A stretch of 64,000 nt of DNA. Origin: Verrucomicrobiota bacterium. GTDB taxonomy: Bacteria > Verrucomicrobiota > Verrucomicrobiia > Limisphaerales > JADJPG01. Position numbers and translations under genes: made by a program. The notes beneath the pieces were generated by a model. That model ran no database searches. It worked only from the letters and a program-made list of their open reading frames with translations, and had not been told where the DNA came from. The stretch spans positions 41,140-105,139 of the forward strand of contig JADJPG010000023.1 in the NCBI GenBank assembly GCA_016713365.1, read 5' to 3'. Positions 46,422 to 55,473 of this stretch are shown piece after piece (positions within the stretch are counted from its first letter, which is position 1; every line of letters begins with the position of its first letter).

Positions 46422-47055
46422 GACTGCTTCGCCGCCGGCGAGCTGAGCACTTCCAACGCGCGCAGGCTGGCCGCCGTGCGCGTCTCGACCCCGAGCTTGC
46501 TGAAGATTTCGAGCACGTGCTTCTTCACCGTCGCCTCGCTGATGCCAAGGATGGTCGCGATGTCGCCGTTCGTCTTGCCTTGCGCGATCCAGAGCAGCGT
46601 CTCCGCCACGCGCGGCGTCAGGCCAGCACCGTCTCCAGCGGTTTCGCCGAACCGAACTCCGGCTTGAACTCCGCCGTCGTCTGCTGTGCGGCCCGTTGCA
46701 ATCGCGACCGCACGGCATTGAGCAAATCCGCCTTGGCGACCGGCTTGGTGAGATAATCGTCAGCGCCCAGATTCATGCCCGAACGCACATCGCCCTTTTC
46801 GCCTTTCGCCGTCAAAAAGATAAACGGGACACTCTCCAACCCAGCATCCTCCCGCAGCGCCTGCAACACGCCATGCCCGTCGAGCTCCGGCATCATCACA
46901 TCGCACAGGATAAGGTCCGGCTTCTCGCGCTTCGCCGCCTCCACGCCGACGCGACCATTCTCCGCCACGATCGGCTGGAACTTCTCCAGTCGCAAAATCG
47001 TCGCGATGTTCCGTCGCATCTCGGGTTCGTCTTCGATGACGAGGATCTTCTTCAT
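46418..47055 (-). CDS. response regulator with LuxR-type HTH, frameshifted
   Basis: Receiver domain first (VIEDEPEM acidic pair, DLILCDVMMPELDG with the phospho-Asp, FLTAKGEKGD, DDYLTKPV), then a HTH domain LTPRVAETLLWIAQGKTNGDIATILGISEATVKKHV with the LuxR/FixJ recognition helix. The frame breaks at about 46621: GTG CTG GCC TGA ends the first part, while one extra G gives GLTPRVAETLL and a complete 212-residue protein. It is downstream of the histidine kinase by 69 bases and is its likely partner, controlling transcription. Start ATG at 47055 begins the family sequence MKKILVIEDE. Confidence 0.8.
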
Positions 47056-47124
47056 TGGGGCGAAAGTATGAAATCGACCCTCGACGCCGTGCAAGACTGC
47101 AATGGCCTTCCTTCGCTGCCGCGC

Positions 47125-50100
47125 TCAGTCCGGAAACACAGGTAACCGCACTGTCATCGTGGTCCCCTCGCCCAGCTTGCTCGCGACCGCAATCGCGCCG
47201 CCGTGCAGTTCAATGCACCGCTTCACGATCACAAGTCCCAGCCCGGTGCCCGGACGCTGCCCGACGTTACGTCCCCGGTGAAACGCATTGAACAACGCCG
47301 GAAGATCCGCCTCCGCGATGCCGATGCCGTGATCCTTGATCAAACAAATCGCGTCACGGCCATCGCAACGAACATCAAATTCCACGGTCCGGCCCGGCTC
47401 CGAATACTTCACCGCGTTGGTCAGGAGATTCAGGAAAATGTGGCGCAGCAACCGTTCGTCACCCGACGCCTCCGCCGGCAACCGGCTCCCGGCCAGGCGC
47501 ACTTCACAGACGCGGTCCGTCGCCGACATCACCTCCTCCACGAGCTTCCCGCACAGGCCGGCGAAATCGAGCGGGGCCGGCACGAAGTCCATCTTGCCCG
47601 CATCCAGTCGGCCCAGCACCAGCACCTCCTCCATCAACTCGGACATCCGTTTCGTATTCCGGGCGATGGACCGCAAATGATGCTGCCGCTCATCGCTTTC
47701 CAACTGCTCCAGATAATCGCCCAGGATTTCCGCTGAGCTCCATGATGATGCCGAGAGGCGTGCGGAATTCATGCGACACCATCGACACGAAGTTGCTCTT
47801 CAGCGCGCTTAATTCCTTCTCGCGCGCCAGAGAGCGAAGCAGCTCCGCCTCGGCCTTTTTGCGTTCCGAGATATCGTCAATCACCGCCTGAATGATGCTG
47901 CGCCCACCCATCTCCACGCGCGTCAGCGTCACATCCATCGGCACCTCCTCGTGCTTCGCGTTGTAAGTCAGCCATTCGAAGCGCGCCGAACCCTTCTCCA
48001 TGCATTCCGCGATCCGACGCCGGGCCACGACTGCGGAGCTCTCCCCGTTCGGCTGCAGCGGCGGCGCCGTTTCAGCCGGATGCGTTCCCACAATTTCCTC
48101 CGCGCGACTGAGCCCAAGAATGCGCAGGGTCGCCGGGTTCACTTCCAGGAACCTCTCCTCGTCATGCAGCATCACACCCTGGCTCGACGCCTCGAAAAGC
48201 GCGCGGAACTTCTGCTCGCTCTCGCGCAGCGCCTGCTCCGACTTGGCGCGCTGCGCTCCTTCCAGCGCCAGCGAAACCATGTTCGCCACGGAAGATGCGA
48301 AGTCGATTTCCTCCGCCGTCCATTCCCGCGCCGGTCCGATATGTTCATGGCAGAGGACGCCCGCCAGCCTGCCGTTCAACCACACCGGCACGTCCAGCAT
48401 CGAAGTGATGCCCAGCGGACGTAGATAGGATTCCAACAGCTCCGATGTATGCGGATTGGCATCCACCGCGTTCGCGACCATCGGCTGCTTGGTTTCCAGC
48501 GAGGAAAAATACTTCGGACACTGTGCCGCGGTGATGCGCGTGCCGGTAGCTCCGCGCTCCACGCAACAATCGCGTTGTAGAAACAGGCTCTCGCACACCA
48601 GGGCTTTCCCGCCATCCTGCAACGACCAGTAGCTGACACGGGCCACATTCGAAGCGTCTGCAGTTCGAGCGCAGATTGTTTCGATCGCCGTCTGCAAATC
48701 CGCCTTGTCGAGCAACGCCAGTTCGAGCAGCGCATTGCGGTGACGCCGGTTTTGCTCCGCGCGCTGAATCAACGATTGCTCCTCCCGCTTGCGCGCAATC
48801 GCGAGCGCCGTTTGCGCCGCAACGAACCCGAGAATCTGCTTGTCCTCGGCCCCGTACGCCTGGTCATTGCGGTAATCCTGCACTGCCATCACGCCAATGT
48901 GCTGGCCGCCGACGCTGAGCGGCACGCCGAGCCAGATCGCCGCCGGCCGGCCCGTCTCCTTGTAACTGATGCCGGGGAACCCCTCGAAGGTAACCACGCC
49001 GTCCTCAACCCGCTTGCGCGCCGCCATCTCGTTGTTCATCAAGAGAGGCTGGCCCGTGCGCAACACATAGCCCGTCAAACCCGTGCTCACCTTGAACGGC
49101 GCCGGCCGCCCGCCAAACTCGTCGACGAAATACGGGAAAGACACCATCTCGGTCTTCGCGTCGAACAACGCGATGTAGAAATTCTCCGCGGACATCAGTC
49201 CCTTGATGATGCCGTGAATGCGCTCGTATAGACTGTCGAGATCGTCGGCCTTGTGGACTGACTCCGCGATTTCAAACGTCGCCTGCTGGATCTTCTCACG
49301 CCGTTTGCGTTCGGTGTTGTCCGTCACGCTGCCGCGCAGCAACACCCGACCCTCGTTTGGCAATCGAACCAGGCGGACCTCGCACGGCACCAGCCGGCCG
49401 CTCGAATGCTTGTGCATCCACTCGAAGACCGGCGTGCCGCCCGTGATCGCCAATTGAATCTTCTCCCGCGCGGCGTCCACCGACGGACGACCGTCCGGCT
49501 GCACCTGCGGACTGACCTCCGCCGGATGTTTCCCGATCAGCTGATCCCGTGAGAATCCGTAGAGGCGTACGGCGTTCTCGTTGCATTCGATGAACCGGCC
49601 ACTCTCGCCATCGAACACCACAATCGCTTCCGGCGCGTGTTCAATGAGCGTCCGCAACCGCACTTCGCTCGCCGTCAACTCGGCCGTGCGCTCGCTCACG
49701 CGCCGTTCCAATGTCGCGTTCAAGCTGCGTATCTCGTCCTCCGCACTTTTGCGCGCCGTGATGTCGCTGATGGAACCGACGTGATATAGCACGCGCCCGG
49801 AGGTTTCATCGCGAATGACCACGCAGCTCGAAAGCGCCCAGAACCACGACCCGTCCTTGCGCACGAACTGAACCTCCTCGCTGAAACGCCCATCGCGTTC
49901 GAGCTTCGCGAGCAGCGGGCCGCGCTTTTCCGGATGCGCGTAGAGCTGCTCCCGCGGAATGCGCTGCAACTCCTCCAGCGACGCGTAGCCAAAGATGCGC
50001 AGGTAGGCCGGGTTCACGAAGATCAATTCATGATTCGGGCCCGTGCGGTAAATGGCGTCGTTGAGATTATCCGCGATGGAGCCCAGCAACTGCCGCTCAT

Positions 50101-50641
50101 CCCGCAGCGCCGCCTCCGCCCGCTTGCGCTCGGAGACATCGCGCGACACGACGAAATGAAGCGGTCGTCCCTTCGCGGAGATGGAAGTCGCGACGACCTC
50201 CAGCGGCACATCTTCGCCATTGGCGCGCCGACCCGTCCATTCGAAGCGATGCCCGCCGTTGCTTTCCACGAGCGCGGCGATCTCGCTTGCGACCGTCGTG
50301 GAGTCGCGCCCGTCCGGCTGAATCGGCGGCGCGAATTCTGCCGGGCTCGCTTTCAAGAGCTGCTCCCGGGTGCCGCAACCAACGAGCAACACCGCGGCTT
50401 CATTGCAGTCGACAAACACGCCAGCCACCGGATCAAACAACCAGATAGGATCGGTGCTTCGCTCAAACAACAGACGGAACATGGATGCAGTGTCCTCCAG
50501 CGCGGCGCCCGGCGCATTGCACCTTTGGTTCCATTGTTCGTCTCCGGGATTCGCCGTATTCATGCCGTCGTGAAACTTAAAACACATCGCGCCTCGTTCG
50601 GTGGGACCACGCAGCGGCCGTCGCTCTTCGACGCCGGACAT
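47125..50641 (-). CDS. multi-PAS/GAF histidine kinase, frameshifted
   Basis: A large sensor kinase of about 1170 residues joined across a one-base insertion at about 47740: ATG GAGCTC should read ATG AGC TCA, turning SHEFRTPLGIIM into SSAEILGDYLEQLESDERQ. Order: PAS (STDPIWLFDPVAG), PAS (DAIYRTGPNHELIFVNPAYLRIFGY), PAS (APEAIVVFDGESGRFIECNENAV), GAF (SAENFYIALFDAKTEM), GAF (TIETICARTADASNV), PAS (GVMLHDEERFLEVNPATLRI), HisKA with the His of SHEFRTP, and HATPase (NLLTNAVKYSEPG, DHGIGI, GTGLGLVIVKRC). No membrane segments are visible, so it senses cytoplasmic signals. The start is uncertain (50641, 50587 or 50563). Partner regulator follows immediately. Confidence 0.85.
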
Positions 50642-50885
50642 CGCGTGCAGCCCAATTCACAGATGGCGGGTGTCCGGCATTTTCGGCTGGGCACCGAACA
50701 CGTCAAGCAAACCTCCGCACCCGCGCGTCCTGCCACCCAAATGGATCGCGCCTACCTCCGGGCGCTCCGGGCCGCCGAGATGAAGTCCTGGATCGCCAGC
50801 GGAGGCGACGTGTTGCGCACGGCCGCTGCCGCCTGAATTACCACGGATCGACCAAAGACCAACTACCACCACACACGACCGAAAC

Positions 50886-51461
50886 ATGAAACATCCCACC
50901 CGCACGTTATTCTTCGCCCTCACCGCAATTCCACTGAGCCTGCTGCTGCTCGGCGGCAAGTCCGACAAAACCCAGGACCCCAAGCGGACCGTCGTCAAAC
51001 GTGGCGAATACCTCGTCCGCTACGGCGGCTGCAACGACTGCCACACGCCCTTGAAGTTCGGCCCCAACGGTCCCGAGCCCGACATGTCACGCCAGCTCTC
51101 GGGCCACCCCGAAAACACCAAGCTGCCGCCGCCTGACCTGAAGCCGGGCCCGTGGTTCGCCGCCACCGCCGGCATGACCGCATGGACCGGCCCGTGGGGC
51201 ATTAGCTACGCCGCGAATCTCACGCCCGACACGAATACCGGCATGGGCATCTGGACGGAGGACATGTTTCTCAAAGCCATGCGCACCGGCAAACACATGG
51301 GCGCAGGCCGCGAGATTCTTCCGCCGATGCCCTGGCAAAGTCTCGCCAGCCTCAACGATGACGATCTGAAAGCCGTCTTCGCGTATCTCAAATCAATTCC
51401 CGCCATCAAGAACCGCGTGCCTGATCCGCTGCCGCCCACCGGCAAACCGGCCTTCGAATAA
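50886..51461 (+). CDS. exported monoheme cytochrome c
   Basis: 191 residues with a signal peptide (MKHPTRTLFFALTAIPLSLLLLGG). One heme site GGCNDCHTP near residue 50, then a class I-like fold with MPWQSLASLNDDDLKAVFAYLKS holding a Met likely used as the sixth ligand. Similar to cytochromes that accept electrons from periplasmic dehydrogenases. No partner enzyme is next to it; the modABC genes follow after a terminator. Confidence 0.86.
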   Translation: MKHPTRTLFFALTAIPLSLLLLGGKSDKTQDPKRTVVKRGEYLVRYGGCNDCHTPLKFGPNGPEPDMSRQLSGHPENTKLPPPDLKPGPWFAATAGMTAWTGPWGISYAANLTPDTNTGMGIWTEDMFLKAMRTGKHMGAGREILPPMPWQSLASLNDDDLKAVFAYLKSIPAIKNRVPDPLPPTGKPAFE

Positions 51462-51486
51462 CGGCTGAGGACCATCCACGCGCCGC

Positions 51487-51533
51487 CCGCCCCACCGCTC
51501 CGGACTCATGCGATCCGGGGCGGCTTCTTTTTT
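51487..51533 (+). terminator. Rho-independent terminator after the cytochrome gene
   Basis: Seven base pairs (ccgcccc / ggggcgg) with a 23-base loop, followed by cttctttttt. The loop is long, so the hairpin is imperfect, but the T-run is strong and the place fits the end of the cytochrome transcript. Confidence 0.6.
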
Positions 51534-51601
51534 CCCGGCCATTATTTTGATGACTCGTCCTGCGGGCGCAGTTAGATCGCTCGCGGCTGTTGCCGAACGC
51601 G

Positions 51602-52365
51602 ATGCGAATACTTCCCTGCGCCCTGCTCATGCTCTTGCTCGGCTTGCTCACCGGCCGAGGAGCTGGCGAGATCGGACCAGCGTCTTCCGCCGCCGCCAGC
51701 CCGAGCGATGCGCTGAAGGGAGATCGTCGCCGAGCACGAAGACCACCGGCGACATTGTCCGGCTGAATCTCGGCGCTTCCAGCACTCTCGCCCGCCAGAT
51801 TGAAGAGGGCGCGCCCGCGGACTTGTTCTTCTCGGCTGACGAAGCGCAGATGGATCGCCTCGTCGCGCGCGGGCTTATTCGGACGAACACGCGCGTGACG
51901 CGTCTCTCGAACACGCTCGTCATTGTTCTCAGCGCGGAGAACGCGATGCCGTTTCCCTCGGCGGCGAGCCTGACGAATCCCGCCATTCGCCGCATCGCGC
52001 TGGCGGAACCGAAGACCGTTCCGGCCGGAGTTTACGCCCGCGAATTTCTCATCGCGCAGAAGTTGTGGAGCGCGGTCGAACCGAAGGTCATTCCCACCGC
52101 CAACGTCCGTGCCGCACTCGCCGCAGTGGAATCCGGCAATGTCGAGGCGGCGATCGTCTACAAGACGGATGCGCGCATTTCCAAGAAGGTCCGCGTCGCC
52201 CATGAAGTCCCGCTCGCCGAAGGTCCGCGCATCCGCTATCCCGTCGCGGTAACCCGGGACGCGCCCAATGCCCCGGCCGCAGAACGTTTCCTCCGGTTCC
52301 TCAACTCGCCCGAAGCCGATCGCGCATTCGAGCGCTTTGGATTCATCGTGCCGCGCTCTCCATGA
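51602..52365 (+). CDS. modA: molybdate ABC transporter substrate-binding protein, N-terminal frame broken
   Basis: The readable part matches ModA: TTGDIVRLNLGASSTLARQIEEGAPADLFFSADE is the family's opening, and PKTVPAGVYAREFLIAQKLW and VYKTDARISKKV follow. The frame with this sequence has no export signal; instead a start at 51602 in another frame gives MRILPCALLMLLLGLLTG and ASPSDALK, which is the expected signal peptide and first strand. The two frames join near 51718-51742 after the addition of a single base, so the gene is probably one piece with an indel. It starts a modABC operon; its stop overlaps the modB start (ATGA). Confidence 0.8.
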
Positions 52366-53033
52366 CCGCGAACGAATGGCAAATCGTGTGGTTCACCGCG
52401 TGGGTTTCCGCGCTGAGCACACTCCTGATCCTGCCGTTCGGGCTGGCCACCGCGTGGCTGCTGGCACGCAAGGACTGGCCCGGCAAATCGATTTGCGAAA
52501 CTCTCGTTGCCCTGCCGCTGGTGATGCCGCCGGTCGCCACCGGATTGATCCTGCTGAAACTTCTCGGCCGACGCGGGCCGATCGGCAGCTTCCTGCACGA
52601 CACGCTCGGGCTCGACGTGGTGTTCACGTGGCGCGCCGTGCTGATCGCGCTCGGCGTGATGTCCTTTCCCCTGCTCGTCCGTAGCGCGCGCGTGGCGTTC
52701 GAGGAGGTGAACCCGCGCCTGGAACAAATCGCACGCACGCTGGGCGCGGGCGAGTGGCGCGTGTTCCTCACCATCACCGCGCCGCTGGCGGCGCGCGGCA
52801 TCGCCGCCGGATTGCTCCTCGCCTTCGCGCGCGCGCTCGGGGAATTCGGCGCGACGATCATGGTAGCCGGGAACATTCCCGGCCAGACCTCGACGCTCTC
52901 TCTCGCGATCTTTCAATCAGTCGAATTGGGCGAGGATGAGCACGCGCTGGGTTTGCTCGCGGTTTCCACCGGATTGGCGTTCCTCGCGGTGTGGGTCAGC
53001 GAATATCTCTTCCGCCATCGGCGCCGCGCATGA
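52362..53033 (+). CDS. modB: molybdate ABC transporter permease
   Basis: 223 residues, five to six membrane helices. The cytoplasmic EAA loop reads ARTLGAGEWRVFLTITAPLA, and the last part has ALGEFGATIMVAGNIPGQT, a signature of ModB. Start ATG overlaps the modA stop and its stop overlaps the modC start, each by four bases. Together with ModA and ModC it imports molybdate for molybdenum cofactor enzymes. Confidence 0.93.
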   Translation: MTANEWQIVWFTAWVSALSTLLILPFGLATAWLLARKDWPGKSICETLVALPLVMPPVATGLILLKLLGRRGPIGSFLHDTLGLDVVFTWRAVLIALGVMSFPLLVRSARVAFEEVNPRLEQIARTLGAGEWRVFLTITAPLAARGIAAGLLLAFARALGEFGATIMVAGNIPGQTSTLSLAIFQSVELGEDEHALGLLAVSTGLAFLAVWVSEYLFRHRRRA

Positions 53034-53722
53034 CGCTCAAGCTTCAAAACATTTCGCTGCCACTCGCGGACTTCGCCCTGGAGCTTGACGTGGAATGTCA
53101 CCAGCGCGTGACGGGCATCTTCGGTCCGTCTGGAGCGGGCAAGACGTCGTTGCTCGAACTCATCGCGGGTTTGCGCCAACCGGTGTCCGCGAGGATCACG
53201 CTCGGCACCACGGTGCTGACCGACACGAAAGCCGGAACGGCCCTCCCGGTGCGCGAGCGCCGGATCGCATACGTTCCACAGGATCTCGCGCTGTTCCCGC
53301 ATCTCCCCGTCCGCGCCAACGTCCTCTACAGCCGCAAGTCCCAACTCTCACCGGAACCGATGTTCCAGTTCGAACACGTGGTGCGATTGCTGGAGATCGA
53401 ACCGCTGCTCGACCGCGAGATTGGGAGACTTTCCGGCGGCGAGAAGCAACGCGTCGCGCTGGCCCGGGCGATTCTCTCGTCACCGCACCTGCTGCTCCTT
53501 GACGAACCGCTCTCGGGACTTGATGCGCGATTGAAGAGCCAGATTCTACCCTTCCTACGGCGTATCAAGGACGAGTTCCCCATCCCCATCCTCTACGTCA
53601 CCCATCACGTGGACGAAGCGTCGGCGCTGTGCGACGAAGTGCTGGTACTCGAACGAGGCCGGATGACCCGACGCGGAACTCCCGCCGAAGTGTTTGGTCC
53701 AAGTGAGAGCACCGCGCGGTAG
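53030..53722 (+). CDS. modC: molybdate ABC transporter ATP-binding protein
   Basis: 230 residues. Walker A GPSGAGKTSLLELIAGL, signature LSGGEKQRVALARAI, Walker B LLLLDEPLSGLDA and a His-loop VTHHVDEA. ModC usually ends in a C-terminal TOBE/Mop domain that binds molybdate; this protein ends after the ATPase fold, so that regulatory domain is missing. ATG at 53030 overlaps the modB stop (ATGA). Confidence 0.9.
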   Translation: MTLKLQNISLPLADFALELDVECHQRVTGIFGPSGAGKTSLLELIAGLRQPVSARITLGTTVLTDTKAGTALPVRERRIAYVPQDLALFPHLPVRANVLYSRKSQLSPEPMFQFEHVVRLLEIEPLLDREIGRLSGGEKQRVALARAILSSPHLLLLDEPLSGLDARLKSQILPFLRRIKDEFPIPILYVTHHVDEASALCDEVLVLERGRMTRRGTPAEVFGPSESTAR

Positions 53723-53828
53723 AACCCGTCTGATTTGAAGCGCCGTGGCCGACGGCCGGCGAATTGTAAAGACCCGGAATCTCTTTGAACGCCACGGTTT
53801 GTCATGCGTCCATACAAAAGCTCAGCCG

Positions 53829-55469
53829 ATGGAACACAAACGCCCTGCCATGCGAAACTTGCTCTCCGCCCTTTGGTGTCTTGTCATCGCCGCCAATGTC
53901 GCACCGTTGGCGGCTGCTCAAAGGTCATCGGAAGACGAGCTCTTCACCAGCACCAATGTGCCGTCCATCGCAATCGAGATTCCGGAGGCGGGCATCCAAG
54001 TGCTGCGGCAATATCACTGGCGCAGGGACTCCGAGGACGATCCGCCTCCACCGCGTGAGGATGTGCGGGTGACAGTGCGCGAAGGCACGACGGTTTACAC
54101 GAACGTCGCGCTGCATCTCAAAGGCAGCGCCGGCAGTTTCCGTCCGATCGATTCCGACGAACCTCCGGCGCTGACGTTAAACTTCGACAAGTTCGCCAAG
54201 GGCCAGCGCTTCCACGGCTTGCAGAAGATTCACCTGAACAACTCCGTGCAGGATCCGAGCTACGTCAGCGAAATCATCTGTCGCGAGTTGTTTGCCCGGG
54301 CGGGCGTTCCCTCACCCCGCGCCTCCCACATCGTGGCCGACTTAAACGGGCGTGGACCGAAGCTCTACGTCCTGGTTGAGGGCTGGAACAAACAATTCCT
54401 CAAACGTCACTTCAAGAACGCGAAAGGCAATCTCTACGATGGCGGCTTCGCGAAAGACGTCACCTACCCGCTGGAGGTCCAGTCGGGCGACCATCGCGAC
54501 GATCGCAAGCGGCTCGAGGAACTCGCCCGTGCCGCGACAAGCACGACGACGACCCCGTTTCCGATGGATGAAGTGCTCGACGTCGACCAGTTTCTGAGCT
54601 TCCTCGCCATGGAGATCCTCACGGTCCACTGGGACGGCTACGGGATGAACCGGAACAACTATCGCGTCTTCCACGATCTGGATTCGAACAAGATGGTGTT
54701 CCTGCCACACGGCCTTGACCAGATGTTCGGCCAGTGGCGGTCGCGACCGGAAAGCCCGATCACGCCAATGATGAAAGGCGTGGTGGCGCGGGCAGTGATC
54801 TCGGATCCGTCCCTGCGGAAGCGCTATCTCGAACGCATGGGCCAGTTGCTGACCAACGTGTTTGATTACGCGGCGATCACCAACCGCGCCGTGGAACTGA
54901 CACGCCGGGTTCAACCGCATTTGCTGAGGGATCTCGGCGCTCTGGGGAATCAAGAGCTGGCCGCCAACGCACTCTGCAACCGCATCGAACGCCGGATCCG
55001 AAGCGTCCGCCAGCAACTCGCCGACGCCACGACTCCGCTGCGCTTCAACGCCTCCGGCGAAGCGCTGCTCAGCGGCTGGCGAAGCAGCTTCGAATCGGGC
55101 AGACCGCAATTTCCTCGTTCCTTAGGCGAACCCGATTCCTTGCGCGTGAGCAGTTCCGGATCGCTGGCCTACGGCTCGTGGCGAACCTACGTGTTGCTGG
55201 AGGAAGGGCGCTACCAATTCACCGGCCGCGTCCGGACGGAAAATATCGTCACCAACAATGTGTCGCGCGGAGGCGTGTCGCTCCGCATTTCGGGAGCGAA
55301 GCAACCGGTGATGACGGTCAGCGCTCCGGAGTGGACCACTCTCAGCTACGAGTTCGAGGTGCGCGGCCTGTTGGACATCGAGCTTGTCTGCGAGTTTCGC
55401 GCGTCCGGCGGCAGCGCGGCATTTGACCGTTCGTCGCTGAAGTTGGTTCGCAAGGGCGCAACGAAGTGA
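53829..55469 (+). CDS. secreted CotH-family protein (first of two)
   Basis: 546 residues. Signal peptide near MRNLLSALWCLVIAANVAPLAAA, then a CotH kinase-like domain: KGSAGSFRP, FDKFAKGQRFHGLQKIHLNN, KLYVLVEGWNK, the acidic FLPHGLDQMFGQW motif with its conserved Asp. CotH proteins are kinase-like and act on secreted proteins or surface layers (Bacillus spore coat; large families in PVC bacteria, where substrates are unknown). Residues about 420-546 form a separate beta domain. Converges tail to tail with the second CotH gene, four bases between stops. Start ATG at 53829 or 53850. Confidence 0.82.
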   Translation: MEHKRPAMRNLLSALWCLVIAANVAPLAAAQRSSEDELFTSTNVPSIAIEIPEAGIQVLRQYHWRRDSEDDPPPPREDVRVTVREGTTVYTNVALHLKGSAGSFRPIDSDEPPALTLNFDKFAKGQRFHGLQKIHLNNSVQDPSYVSEIICRELFARAGVPSPRASHIVADLNGRGPKLYVLVEGWNKQFLKRHFKNAKGNLYDGGFAKDVTYPLEVQSGDHRDDRKRLEELARAATSTTTTPFPMDEVLDVDQFLSFLAMEILTVHWDGYGMNRNNYRVFHDLDSNKMVFLPHGLDQMFGQWRSRPESPITPMMKGVVARAVISDPSLRKRYLERMGQLLTNVFDYAAITNRAVELTRRVQPHLLRDLGALGNQELAANALCNRIERRIRSVRQQLADATTPLRFNASGEALLSGWRSSFESGRPQFPRSLGEPDSLRVSSSGSLAYGSWRTYVLLEEGRYQFTGRVRTENIVTNNVSRGGVSLRISGAKQPVMTVSAPEWTTLSYEFEVRGLLDIELVCEFRASGGSAAFDRSSLKLVRKGATK

Positions 55470-55473
55470 ACAC

